Shown here: in pieces, positions 1-6,645 of the stretch
How positions within the stretch are numbered: position 1 is the stretch's first letter
How the letters are laid out: every line of letters begins with the position of its first letter
Virus record (IMG/VR): IMGVR_UViG_3300015263_000508
Span: 1-64,000 of that record
Source of the DNA: a virus
DNA: 64,000 bases
Reading direction: 5' to 3' (one strand)
Position numbers and translations under genes: made by a program
The notes under the pieces: model-generated
The model's input: only the letters and a program-made list of their open reading frames with translations
Databases searched by the model: none
What the model was told of the DNA's origin: nothing

Positions 1-17
1 CATGGCACATTGCGCCC

Positions 18-46
18 TTGACTGGCGACGCATCGTCGCGGATCAT
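18..46 (+). promoter_or_regulatory. Promoter P1 with CGAC-N5-GTCG operator
   Basis: TTGACT (18-23) lies 17 bases before GATCAT (41-46), and the inverted repeat CGAC (26-29), N5, GTCG (35-38) sits in the spacer. The -35 box and repeat recur almost unchanged before 2116, 4372 and 6646, so this is one of a set of co-regulated promoters. It is placed to drive the small-gene cluster that starts at 135. The -10 box is the weakest of the four. A leader of about 90 bases follows. Confidence 0.65.
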
Positions 47-134
47 GGCACGAACCGGGAGCGCGGCTACCACACATAAGCAACGCTAATATGGGGAAAT
101 GCCGTAATTGGCACACATGAACAAGAGAGGAACG

Positions 135-449
135 ATGCCAAATCCAGTTAATCAGGAGACGATAAACGAGAAAGCCCGTCAGTTGCTCGTTGATGGAGCA
201 ATGCGTGGAGGCACCATAGAATTTACCAATGGAGGGATAAATATCATATACGAAACCGTCGAATACACCATTTTCATGCATAATATGGCGTATTGGCAGA
301 AACGCTATCCCAAGAGAACACGCGAGCCAATAGACAGAGCCTTGATGATGCTTTCCGGCAAGACGAAACCCTTCATAACAGAGATTTTGAGGGAATCGTT
401 TATAGGCGGGCACCACTGGTCAGAGAAAATTATAGCGGTGTCCAAATGA
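135..449 (+). CDS. Small paralogous protein, family member A
   Basis: A 104-residue protein of unknown function and the first gene after promoter P1. The ATG at 135 follows AGAGGA. This start is preferred over upstream in-frame codons (TTG 108, ATG 117) because the resulting N-terminus lines up with the next gene: both have a Q-x-T-x4-KAR-x-L block, then a D and a short G-containing turn. The C-terminal part carries an ALMML...ITEI block matched by AMMLC...ICEI in the neighbour. No membrane segment or known domain is visible. Its stop overlaps the next start as ATGA, implying coupled translation. Confidence 0.7.
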   Translation: MPNPVNQETINEKARQLLVDGAMRGGTIEFTNGGINIIYETVEYTIFMHNMAYWQKRYPKRTREPIDRALMMLSGKTKPFITEILRESFIGGHHWSEKIIAVSK

Positions 450-769
450 GCAGGACCATCACCCAGAAAACCATGAAGAAGAAAGCGCGTGAACTGTGCA
501 TGGATATAACGCTATCTGGGAACAGGATGGCTGTGACATTCGCCGCTGTTGATTTTGATCCAGAAATGAAACCAGCAGAAGGAGACCACCATTACCTTAT
601 TCGTGTTTGGAACCTTGGGTGGTGGAGAATGAAGAGCAAAGATAAATACTCCCCTCATGAGGAAGCCATGATGTTGTGTGCCAGTGGTGATGACGCTCCT
701 TACATCTGTGAAATAATGCGCTACTCCGCGAAACTTGCCCAATGGATAAGCATAGTAAGATCGAGGTGA
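446..769 (+). CDS. Small paralogous protein, family member B
   Basis: A 107-residue protein, a diverged duplicate of the gene before it. The shared features are the KKKAREL N-terminal helix, a central beta-like stretch with aromatic residues (VWNLGWWRM here, AYWQKRY in member A) and the C-terminal AMML...ICEI block. The start at 446 overlaps the upstream stop (ATGA). A longer in-frame extension from 293 would be buried inside member A and is not supported. Function is unknown; no catalytic signature is seen. Confidence 0.7.
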   Translation: MSRTITQKTMKKKARELCMDITLSGNRMAVTFAAVDFDPEMKPAEGDHHYLIRVWNLGWWRMKSKDKYSPHEEAMMLCASGDDAPYICEIMRYSAKLAQWISIVRSR

Positions 770-772
770 ACC

Positions 773-889
773 ATGAAACTCTTGACTGAATTGGGAATGT
801 TGTTGCTTGGAGCGGTCATTTTGGCCGCTATCGGTGCCAGTATAGGGTATTTCATGACGTCATACGTGATCGTGACGGTGATTCCATGA
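773..889 (+). CDS. 38-residue single-pass membrane peptide
   Basis: A very short gene reading MKLLTELGMLLLGAVILAAI and on to TVIP. Almost the whole chain is one hydrophobic helix, so an inner-membrane location is expected. It starts three bases after the upstream stop, with GAGGTGAACC in front, and its stop overlaps the start of the gene at 886 (ATGA), which supports real, coupled translation. Part of it contains the palindrome AGCGGTCATTTTGGCCGCT (811-829) discussed under repeats. Function unknown. Confidence 0.55.
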   Translation: MKLLTELGMLLLGAVILAAIGASIGYFMTSYVIVTVIP

Positions 890-1263
890 AAGAGTTTTTA
901 GTGTTCATCCTCATTTTGGCTGTAAGCATTGCATCCTCACTCATCCTGATGGGTTTATGCTCCTTCCTTGCCGCGCCAGTCAAGAGAAGAATGACCGCTC
1001 GCACCAAGATTGCCGTCCATGAATACCTTCTTGACTGTGCCATCAAGGGTGATCGGTTCGTTCTCTATAACCTGATTGGTTCTGTCTATGTCAAAAACTG
1101 TGAGGACGGTCATTCCATATGGCTTGAGGGTGAGGAAATAGCGCCTAAAATTTATTCCAATCATCGTAATACAACTCCAAGCGAGATTGCTCCTCTGGTT
1201 TCAAAAGCAGAAAAGGTAGATTTTCGTGGCCCACAACACACAATCGACCCCGGACCTCATTGA
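886..1263 (+). CDS. Membrane-anchored paralogous protein, family member C
   Basis: A 125-residue protein with a strong N-terminal transmembrane helix (about residues 4-26) followed by a soluble domain. The soluble part has the family pattern: a helix ending in LLDCAIKGD, a beta-rich middle, and a C-terminal SEIAPLVSKAEKV block that parallels SDEAIPMVRKSKF of the gene at 1630. It overlaps the upstream peptide (ATGA) and the downstream gene by 38 bases. Looks like a membrane-tethered version of the same small fold; function unknown. Confidence 0.68.
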   Translation: MKEFLVFILILAVSIASSLILMGLCSFLAAPVKRRMTARTKIAVHEYLLDCAIKGDRFVLYNLIGSVYVKNCEDGHSIWLEGEEIAPKIYSNHRNTTPSEIAPLVSKAEKVDFRGPQHTIDPGPH

Positions 1264-1630
1264 ACATTCTCTTCTATACGGGACGGAATACACTGAAATT
1301 GCCCTGATGTTCTATAAAGGGACACGGGTCAAACCGGGATCGTCCGCATATAGCTGGATGACTGCTCAAAGTCATGTTGTTCAATCATACAAGATTTTCT
1401 TTGCAAGATCAAACCCTTACTTCATTTTGCAAATGTATCCCCTGAAGGCTTGGCGCATCATTGGAGACGAGCGTGGACACAGAAGAACACGCATCATCAA
1501 GAACCAGTTCAGCATTACCAAGGATGAAATCCAATCCATAACTCCAGAGGAAATGGAAGAGAAAGTGGATGGTCTGTTCATTCGCCACGCTCAAAATATC
1601 ATCAACCACAGGATGACAAGAGGAAAGTGA
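1226..1630 (+). CDS. Hypothetical protein, GTG start
   Basis: A 134-residue protein of unknown function. The GTG at 1226 gives a 38-base overlap with member C; no better start is seen nearby, so the N-terminus is uncertain. It has a short hydrophobic/aromatic centre and a charged C-terminal helix with EEMEEK. It fits the series by position and size but its resemblance to the other members is weak. The stop overlaps the next start (TGATG), consistent with translational coupling. Confidence 0.55.
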   Translation: MAHNTQSTPDLIEHSLLYGTEYTEIALMFYKGTRVKPGSSAYSWMTAQSHVVQSYKIFFARSNPYFILQMYPLKAWRIIGDERGHRRTRIIKNQFSITKDEIQSITPEEMEEKVDGLFIRHAQNIINHRMTRGK

Positions 1631-2019
1631 TGACTGCATATCTCGTAAAGGTACTTATTGGCGCAACTATCGGTTTTTGCATCTCCATGGGCTTTGGTGA
1701 ACTGTTCAAGGTCTGGTTGTTCAAGCGGGACGGATACAAGATAGGAAAGAAAGGCCGCAAGGAAGCTGTAAGCTGGATCATGGATCACGCCATGAAGGGT
1801 GAGCCGCTAAAGATGACAGGTTCAGGCAAGGTGGCACTCCTCTGGACAAGAGATGGAGAGCAATTGCATCTCGTTGGAAACTTGGAACAGATGACAAGGA
1901 AATGGGCCGACAAGGATTACAGCGAAGATCACACCATCACGAGCGATGAAGCCATCCCAATGGTGAGGAAAAGCAAGTTCATCAAGATAGATCACATGGG
2001 TGATCTTAAATTCAGTTAA
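1630..2019 (+). CDS. Membrane-anchored paralogous protein, family member E
   Basis: A 129-residue protein with an N-terminal transmembrane helix (about residues 4-24) and a soluble domain closely patterned on member C: a helix ending WIMDHAMKGE, a beta-rich centre and a C-terminal SDEAIPMVRKSKF block. ATG at 1630 is preferred to the in-frame GTG at 1627 because it makes a TGATG stop-start overlap with the gene before. It is the last gene of the P1 unit; promoter P2 follows within 20 bases. Function unknown. Confidence 0.7.
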   Translation: MTAYLVKVLIGATIGFCISMGFGELFKVWLFKRDGYKIGKKGRKEAVSWIMDHAMKGEPLKMTGSGKVALLWTRDGEQLHLVGNLEQMTRKWADKDYSEDHTITSDEAIPMVRKSKFIKIDHMGDLKFS

Positions 2020-2036
2020 GATGAATTTCCCTGCCG

Positions 2037-2065
2037 TTGACTGGCGACGCGCTGTCGGATATTCT
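2037..2065 (+). promoter_or_regulatory. Promoter P2 with CGAC-N5-GTCG operator
   Basis: TTGACT (2037-2042), a 17-base spacer and TATTCT (2060-2065). The inverted repeat CGAC (2045-2048), N5, GTCG (2054-2057) lies in the spacer. The stretch TTGACTGGCGACGC is identical to that of P1. It lies in a 96-base gap and is placed to transcribe the genes from 2116. Confidence 0.72.
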
Positions 2066-2115
2066 GGCAGCGCAAACCGAAAAACTGTTTCTAATCAACG
2101 TGAAAGGAAGAAACG

Positions 2116-2469
2116 ATGGACGCTGATAATAACAAACCTGTCGATGTACATGCTCAACCGGAACAAATCTTCGAACCGGCACAGGAAAGCGCATTGAAGC
2201 GCCTTTTCGAACTGACCCCTCTTTATCACTCATTCACAACAGAGGCACAGCCATTTCCTCCGAAGGGCGTCCAGATGCCTGAATTAACCTTCAAGGAGTT
2301 CAAGGACTTCGTTCAGACTGTCAATATCAAGGGCGGAGTGGTCGGTGTCCGGTGGTGTGGTGTCTTCATGTGCATCACAAGGGATGGCCATGTCATGCCG
2401 GAAGATGCCATCGTTGAGCATTTCGAACATGATGATCCTGCTGCTGCACTGGCTGCGAGGTTTGGATGA
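2116..2469 (+). CDS. Hypothetical protein
   Basis: A 117-residue acidic protein, first gene after promoter P2, with AAAGGAAG in front of its ATG. The N-terminal third is rich in polar residues and probably flexible. The C-terminal part has a compact block containing GVRWCG and ends in an acidic helix. No family recognised. Its stop overlaps the start of the phosphatase gene (ATGA), so the two are probably made together. Confidence 0.65.
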   Translation: MDADNNKPVDVHAQPEQIFEPAQESALKRLFELTPLYHSFTTEAQPFPPKGVQMPELTFKEFKDFVQTVNIKGGVVGVRWCGVFMCITRDGHVMPEDAIVEHFEHDDPAAALAARFG

Positions 2470-3131
2470 TTTATGCCATACCTGATATTCATGGCAGATT
2501 CGATCTTCTCAAGCTTGCTCTTGCGGACATAGAGCGGGACAAGCCGGGGAAGGTCGTCTTTCTTGGCGATTATGTGGACCGTGGGCCGGAGAGTTGTCAA
2601 GTGCTTGACAGATTGATGAAGGGGCCTCCCGAGGGATGGGAATGGACATGTCTCGTCGGCAACCATGAAGAATGGTTCATTGATTCCGTCGAAAGACATG
2701 TTGCCAATATTGACTGGATACAATGTGGTGGAGACAGAACGATTGCCTCCTATGGAATGAACCCACACGATCCGCTCATTATCCCTAACAAGATGATGAG
2801 TGACCACATTCGATGGCTCTCCAGCCAGCCCCATGCTCTTGTTCTCGATAATCATGCCTTTGTCCATGCTTATCTTGCTGATGGTGTTCCTATTGAAGAT
2901 CACACTGTCGAAGAGATGACTTGGGGTTATTACCGCAAGATCGAAACCGGTGGGTGGAACGGTAAATATGTCTGCCATGGGCATATTGCCGATCCGAGAG
3001 GTCCGAGAGAGTACAAAATGAGGCTGGCGCTTGATGCTTGTGCCCATGAGACAGGTAATCTTATGGTCGCAGTGTTCGATGAAAATCTGTACCAGCCTGT
3101 CGAGATATTCAAGGCAGGAGAGAGGATATGA
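2466..3131 (+). CDS. PPP-type serine/threonine protein phosphatase
   Basis: A 221-residue calcineurin-like metallophosphatase of the lambda-phosphatase (PPP) type. It shows the ordered metal-binding and catalytic motifs: D7-x-H9-G, GDYVDRG at about 34-40, GNHE at about 65-68, and later histidines including a CHGH near residue 171. Family members remove phosphate from Ser/Thr (sometimes Tyr) using two metal ions, so it could reset phosphorylation of host or phage proteins early in infection (inference). It is coupled to neighbours by ATGA overlaps on both sides. Length is typical for the phage branch. Confidence 0.9.
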   Translation: MIYAIPDIHGRFDLLKLALADIERDKPGKVVFLGDYVDRGPESCQVLDRLMKGPPEGWEWTCLVGNHEEWFIDSVERHVANIDWIQCGGDRTIASYGMNPHDPLIIPNKMMSDHIRWLSSQPHALVLDNHAFVHAYLADGVPIEDHTVEEMTWGYYRKIETGGWNGKYVCHGHIADPRGPREYKMRLALDACAHETGNLMVAVFDENLYQPVEIFKAGERI

Positions 3132-3304
3132 TGACACTATACAGGATAGGACTGCTGATCTGTCTTTTCAGTTCGATGGAATTGCTTCTCAGCCTGATAT
3201 TTCAGGATGAGGGGCTTGCTACAGGAGCAGGAACAGCCATGATACTTGGTGGTGCCTTGGTCATACTGTCTGCCCTGTTCGATAAATCGTTCTGGAAGGG
3301 ATAA
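3128..3304 (+). CDS. 58-residue two-helix membrane protein
   Basis: A short gene that starts on the phosphatase stop (ATGA). The product has two hydrophobic segments, about residues 8-26 and 32-52, separated by an acidic turn (QDEG), and a short basic tail. It should be an inner-membrane hairpin with both ends on one face. Holin-like proteins can look like this, but it sits far from the lysis cassette, so no lysis role is proposed. Function unknown. Confidence 0.55.
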   Translation: MMTLYRIGLLICLFSSMELLLSLIFQDEGLATGAGTAMILGGALVILSALFDKSFWKG

Positions 3305-3308
3305 CACG

Positions 3309-3485
3309 ATGAATTACAAGCGGAAAAGAGCCAAAAACCGCAGGAGAGGCTGTCTCATGTGCAAGCCATGGAAAATGAATGGTTACTGTGACAGGCATAG
3401 AAATATGCGGTTCGGTGATGTTCGTCGGCTTGGCGCTTTCCGCTGCGATTACATCAAGGACGCAAAACACAAAGGAGTTGAATAA
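3309..3485 (+). CDS. Small basic cysteine-containing protein
   Basis: A 58-residue, strongly basic protein. The N-terminus is a run of Lys/Arg followed by GCLMCKPWKMNGYC, giving a C-x2-C and a further cysteine that could bind zinc. Similar short CxxCKPWK-type proteins occur in many phages without known function. The ATG at 3309 is preferred to upstream in-frame codons because the upstream part overlaps the membrane protein gene and lacks sense. Its stop overlaps the HNH gene start (TAATG). Confidence 0.6.
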   Translation: MNYKRKRAKNRRRGCLMCKPWKMNGYCDRHRNMRFGDVRRLGAFRCDYIKDAKHKGVE

Positions 3486-3925
3486 TGAAGGACCGCCGTG
3501 AACATATATTCCAACGCATCATGGACAAGGTGGAGATAAACCACAAATCCATTCACAACGGGCATCCATGCTGGATATGGACAGGCACCACATCAGGCAA
3601 TCCAAAGGAGAATGATCGCAATTCTCGTGGTCATTCCTATCCCCGCATGTCGCTCAATGGAGAGACAGTTGCCGTTCATCGGGTCATGTATACTCATGTT
3701 TATGGATACATCCCCGCTCGCAAGACCATTGACCATGAATGCCTGAACAGATTGTGTGTCCAACCGGCACATCTATCCCTTACATCTCTTCGGGAAAACA
3801 TTCGTCGCAGGGATGGCAAGGCACCCAGAAAGAACTCTGAATACAGCACAGCGGTCCCTGACAGCTTGACCGCAAGCCTCTCCCGCTATCTTGAGACAGA
3901 AATGAAGTGCGAGGAAATAGCATGA
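3485..3925 (+). CDS. HNH endonuclease
   Basis: A 146-residue HNH-family nuclease. Visible signatures are CWIWTG near the start, the AVHRVMY helix, and DHECLNRLCVQPAHL, which supplies the catalytic His and zinc/metal ligands; a basic C-terminal tail follows. This arrangement is typical of free-standing phage HNH proteins of the homing type, which nick or cut DNA and may spread their own gene. It is embedded by overlaps in the P2 unit rather than interrupting a gene, so homing is only a possibility. Confidence 0.85.
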   Translation: MKDRREHIFQRIMDKVEINHKSIHNGHPCWIWTGTTSGNPKENDRNSRGHSYPRMSLNGETVAVHRVMYTHVYGYIPARKTIDHECLNRLCVQPAHLSLTSLRENIRRRDGKAPRKNSEYSTAVPDSLTASLSRYLETEMKCEEIA

Positions 3926-4284
3926 GGCCAATCAGGGAAGACCCAACACTGGCGAACATGACGAATTACTTCTTCCATGACGTGGAAAAGACCGTACCTT
4001 TGCCAAATGGCGTGATTGACAGAGTGGACGCCTTCTCCGTTGGAGGCGTATGGCTCACATTTCATGGGTCACAACTTGTCATGGCTGTAAGTTATGAACG
4101 CTCCAAGATTTTCATTGCTGAAGTAATTGATTCCGTAGCAGTAGAGCAAAATATTGAAGAAGTATTGGAAGTATATCCCAATGCAGAAGTTAAGCATCTG
4201 GAAAGAGTTGCTTTACAAGAGGCTGCATTCCAATTGATAATAGAAGAAATAAACGTGGAAGTGAATAATCGTATCACTGGTTGA
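3922..4284 (+). CDS. Hypothetical protein
   Basis: A 120-residue protein of unknown function, last gene of the P2 unit. ATG at 3922 overlaps the HNH stop (ATGA); an in-frame GTG at 3907 is less likely. The N-terminal half is beta-rich, the C-terminal half is predicted helical and acidic (VEQNIEEVLEVYP, then IIEEINVEV). No membrane segment or known motif. Promoter P3 follows after 23 bases. Confidence 0.65.
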   Translation: MRPIREDPTLANMTNYFFHDVEKTVPLPNGVIDRVDAFSVGGVWLTFHGSQLVMAVSYERSKIFIAEVIDSVAVEQNIEEVLEVYPNAEVKHLERVALQEAAFQLIIEEINVEVNNRITG

Positions 4285-4307
4285 GGAAAATCAGCCAAAA
4301 AAATCGC

Positions 4308-4336
4308 TTGACGCGGCGACAAGCCGTCGGTAAGCT
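4308..4336 (+). promoter_or_regulatory. Promoter P3 with CGAC-N5-GTCG operator
   Basis: TTGACG (4308-4313), 17-base spacer, TAAGCT (4331-4336), with CGAC (4317-4320), N5, GTCG (4326-4329) in the spacer. It starts about 60 bases before the MoxR-like ATPase gene and lies in the only gap in this area. Same design as P1, P2 and P4. Confidence 0.7.
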
Positions 4337-4371
4337 GGTGGGCGTTTCAACTCGAAAGAAAGGGCCACACC

Positions 4372-5475
4372 ATGCGAATTACAGACGCAAAGAAGTTAAT
4401 CGCCTCCGTTCTGCTCCATAATCTGGAATTGGCAGAGAAAGGCAAGAGCGTCCGGCATAGACTGATACCTGCCTTGTTAGGCGATCCGGGCGTCGGCAAG
4501 ACGTCTGCATTCATTCAGGTAGCTGACGAGTACAAGCTGCCTTACTTCGATACCATCGTTGCACAGTATGATGCTGGCGAATTGGGTGGTTTCGGCATCC
4601 CCAAAATAGAAGAACTGATTGGACCTGACGGCAAACCGGTCAAGGACAAGAATGGCAAGACTGTCATGATAGACAGGGTGCGCCGTGCAAGGCCGGACCA
4701 TATGCCCGATCTTGACGTTCCTGCCGGTATATGGAACCTCGATGAATTGGCACAGGCATTCCTTGCCAATCAGAATATTGTGTCGCAGCTTGTCAATGAA
4801 CATCGTATTGGACGGCACGATGTTTCCCCCGGCATCACCATCGGCGTCACTTCAAACAAGCCAGAGAACAAGGCCGGTACTACTTCCATGCCTTCACATC
4901 TGGTTGACCGACTGACCCTCATCTACATTGAACCTGATTTTGAAGAGTTTCTGGAATATGCACAGGCTCATCAAATCAACCCTCTGGTTCGTGTTTATCT
5001 CCAGAACAATCCTGCTTCGCTTCACAAGTTTGAACCGGGGGCGAAATCATGCCCAACGCCTCGTTCTTGGGAACGTGCTGGAACATGGCTGGACCGGCAG
5101 CTTCCCGATCATATCCAGACTGAAGCCTTGATGGGCACCATCGGTGAGGGTGAAACACCGAAATTCCAAGCTTGGATACGTGTGAAAGACAAGATGCCGA
5201 AGCTTGAGGACATTCTCAAGAAACCTCAAGAAGCCCGCGTCTTTGGCAATGAGGATGCTGATGTTCTGTATCTCCTCCTCGCCAATCTGGCTGACGTAGC
5301 AAAGGAAAGCAATATAGAGGCGATCCTTACCTATATCCGCCGCCTTCCCAATCAGGAGTTCACTGCTTATTGGGCGAAAGACACATTCCGGCAGAAGCCC
5401 GATCTTCTCAAGAACAAGCATGTTGTTAACTGGAAGATGAATGAGGGCGTCAAGCTTTTCTCTGGAGAAGATTGA
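4372..5475 (+). CDS. MoxR-like AAA+ ATPase
   Basis: A 367-residue AAA+ ATPase of the MoxR/CobS type. Walker A GDPGVGKT is at residues 37-44, Walker B WNLDE at 121-125, a sensor-1 Asn in TSNKP near 162, and HLVDR near 176-180 in the arginine-finger region. MoxR ATPases act as chaperone-like remodelers with a VWA-domain partner; here the gene at 6646 encodes exactly such a partner. In phages this type is often labelled cobS, but no other cobalamin gene is present, so that name would mislead. It is the first gene after promoter P3. The substrate is unknown. Confidence 0.85.
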   Translation: MRITDAKKLIASVLLHNLELAEKGKSVRHRLIPALLGDPGVGKTSAFIQVADEYKLPYFDTIVAQYDAGELGGFGIPKIEELIGPDGKPVKDKNGKTVMIDRVRRARPDHMPDLDVPAGIWNLDELAQAFLANQNIVSQLVNEHRIGRHDVSPGITIGVTSNKPENKAGTTSMPSHLVDRLTLIYIEPDFEEFLEYAQAHQINPLVRVYLQNNPASLHKFEPGAKSCPTPRSWERAGTWLDRQLPDHIQTEALMGTIGEGETPKFQAWIRVKDKMPKLEDILKKPQEARVFGNEDADVLYLLLANLADVAKESNIEAILTYIRRLPNQEFTAYWAKDTFRQKPDLLKNKHVVNWKMNEGVKLFSGED

Positions 5476-5660
5476 TGCGCAAATCTATCAGCGCATTCTG
5501 GGATCGGCGCGATGCAAAGCGCCGGTCCATAAACAAGAAACCCAAAACCGAGGAGAATAACCATGACAATAACGGGAATTTTTCTCATTCTGATGTGGTC
5601 CTTGTGGGCACCAGAAGAAATCGGGAAAGCCATCGCCAAGGGCGTTATCGCCTATCGTAA
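5475..5660 (+). CDS. Short basic protein, overlapping reading frame
   Basis: A 61-residue basic protein whose ATG overlaps the ATPase stop (TGATG) and has GGAGA six bases upstream, a good ribosome site. Only the first 30 or so residues (MRKSISAFWDRRDAKRR and on) look like a folded protein; the rest overlaps the next small gene in another frame. It is either a real short gene with a large overlap or a leader for the next gene. Function unknown. Confidence 0.4.
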   Translation: MRKSISAFWDRRDAKRRSINKKPKTEENNHDNNGNFSHSDVVLVGTRRNRESHRQGRYRLS

Positions 5661-5688
5661 ATTAATAAAGGAGAATGACCATGACTAA
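5563..5688 (+). CDS. 41-residue membrane peptide
   Basis: A tiny gene with a strong ribosome site (GAGGAGAATAACC before the ATG). The product begins MTITGIFLILMWSLWAPEEI: one hydrophobic segment followed by an amphipathic basic helix. It overlaps the upstream basic protein by 98 bases and its stop overlaps the next gene's start. Likely a membrane-associated peptide made along with the ATPase cassette; function unknown. Confidence 0.5.
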   Translation: MTITGIFLILMWSLWAPEEIGKAIAKGVIAYRKLIKENDHD

Positions 5689-6544
5689 ACTTGCAGACCG
5701 CGCAATGCTTGTAAGCCTTCATCAGAGGACGTGGCAGGCAAACGTGAATGATTCAGAAATCTCGAATGAAATGTCGGATCATTACGGTGCTGAACCCGGT
5801 TCTATAAGGGCAGTGAAGAAGCTGACGCCTGATTCTTATGTCCGTCCTATAATGCAGGTGGCCAATTTCGGTCGGCGGCAGCACTATCATTTGACTGTGC
5901 CGGGAATGGTAAAGGGGCAGCAGTTGCTTGCTACGTCCCTTTATGACCGGTACATCGCCGCTCAAGAACAGATCAAGGACGAGTTCGACAAGGCTGTTCG
6001 GGATTTTTGCGATATATATCCTGAAATCAAGGAAGCAGCGCCGAAGCGTCTTGGCAATGCATTCAAGGAAGATGACTTCCCCTCTGTGGAGAAGATCAAG
6101 ACTTTCTTCGAATACACTATAGCGTTCTCTCCGGTGCCAAACGTCGATGACTGGCGGCTTGAGGGCCTTACTGATCTTGATGAAAATTCCCTGCGTCGGC
6201 AAGCCGAAGAACGTGTCGCCACAATGTATGAAAATACAGTGGAGGAAGTATTCGGCAAAATCAAGGGCGCTCTCAACAAGATGATCGAACAGATCAATCA
6301 GTATGACGAAAACAAGAAAGGCCTTCGGGACATTACAGTTCAGAATGTTCAGGAGATAACCGAAATCGCCATGATGATGAACGTGACCAACAATCCCCTG
6401 ATAACAGAAATCGGTCACCGCATGTTCCATGAGTTCAAGTCTCTGGACGGCAAGATGCTCCGGCAGGACGCCCATGTTCGTGGAGACGTCAAGACGAGGA
6501 TCGAGGACATGCTCAACAAGATCAAAGAGAAACAAGCCTCTTAA
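5681..6544 (+). CDS. DUF3150-like helical protein of the MoxR/VWA cassette
   Basis: A 287-residue, mostly alpha-helical soluble protein. The start at 5681 has AAGGAG seven bases upstream; an in-frame ATG at 5675 is too close to that site. From memory, the fold pattern (N-terminal basic strand, long helices, a VEEVFGKIKGAL helix) and its place between a MoxR-like ATPase and a VWA-like protein match the DUF3150 family, which sits in such cassettes in plasmids and phages. Role unknown; a structural adaptor of the ATPase complex is a reasonable guess. The family assignment is from context and memory. Confidence 0.6.
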   Translation: MTKLADRAMLVSLHQRTWQANVNDSEISNEMSDHYGAEPGSIRAVKKLTPDSYVRPIMQVANFGRRQHYHLTVPGMVKGQQLLATSLYDRYIAAQEQIKDEFDKAVRDFCDIYPEIKEAAPKRLGNAFKEDDFPSVEKIKTFFEYTIAFSPVPNVDDWRLEGLTDLDENSLRRQAEERVATMYENTVEEVFGKIKGALNKMIEQINQYDENKKGLRDITVQNVQEITEIAMMMNVTNNPLITEIGHRMFHEFKSLDGKMLRQDAHVRGDVKTRIEDMLNKIKEKQAS

Positions 6545-6585
6545 TCTTCTGTTCAGTAATATAGTGACAGGCCGGACAATTTCGC

Positions 6586-6615
6586 TTGACAACAGCGACG
6601 GCCTGTCGCTAAAAT
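6586..6615 (+). promoter_or_regulatory. Promoter P4 with CGAC-N5-GTCG operator
   Basis: TTGACA (6586-6591), an 18-base spacer and TAAAAT (6610-6615), the best match of the four to a sigma70 promoter. CGAC (6596-6599), N5, GTCG (6605-6608) lies in the spacer. It stands in a 101-base gap before the metallopeptidase/VWA gene. Confidence 0.75.
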
Positions 6616-6645
6616 TGGGGGAAATCTCAAAGAAAGGAACCGGCC

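Noticed and set aside
2313-3137. Long minus-strand open frame opposite the phosphatase
   Set aside because: It lies antisense to a gene with clear phosphatase motifs and has no recognisable protein features or ribosome site.
4372-5475. Cobalamin biosynthesis label (cobS) for the MoxR-like ATPase
   Set aside because: No cobalamin pathway genes nearby; the VWA and DUF3150-like partners point to a MoxR-type system.
5753-6592. Minus-strand open frame opposite the DUF3150-like gene
   Set aside because: Antisense of a well-placed operon gene; the sequence is of low protein-like quality and runs across promoter P4.
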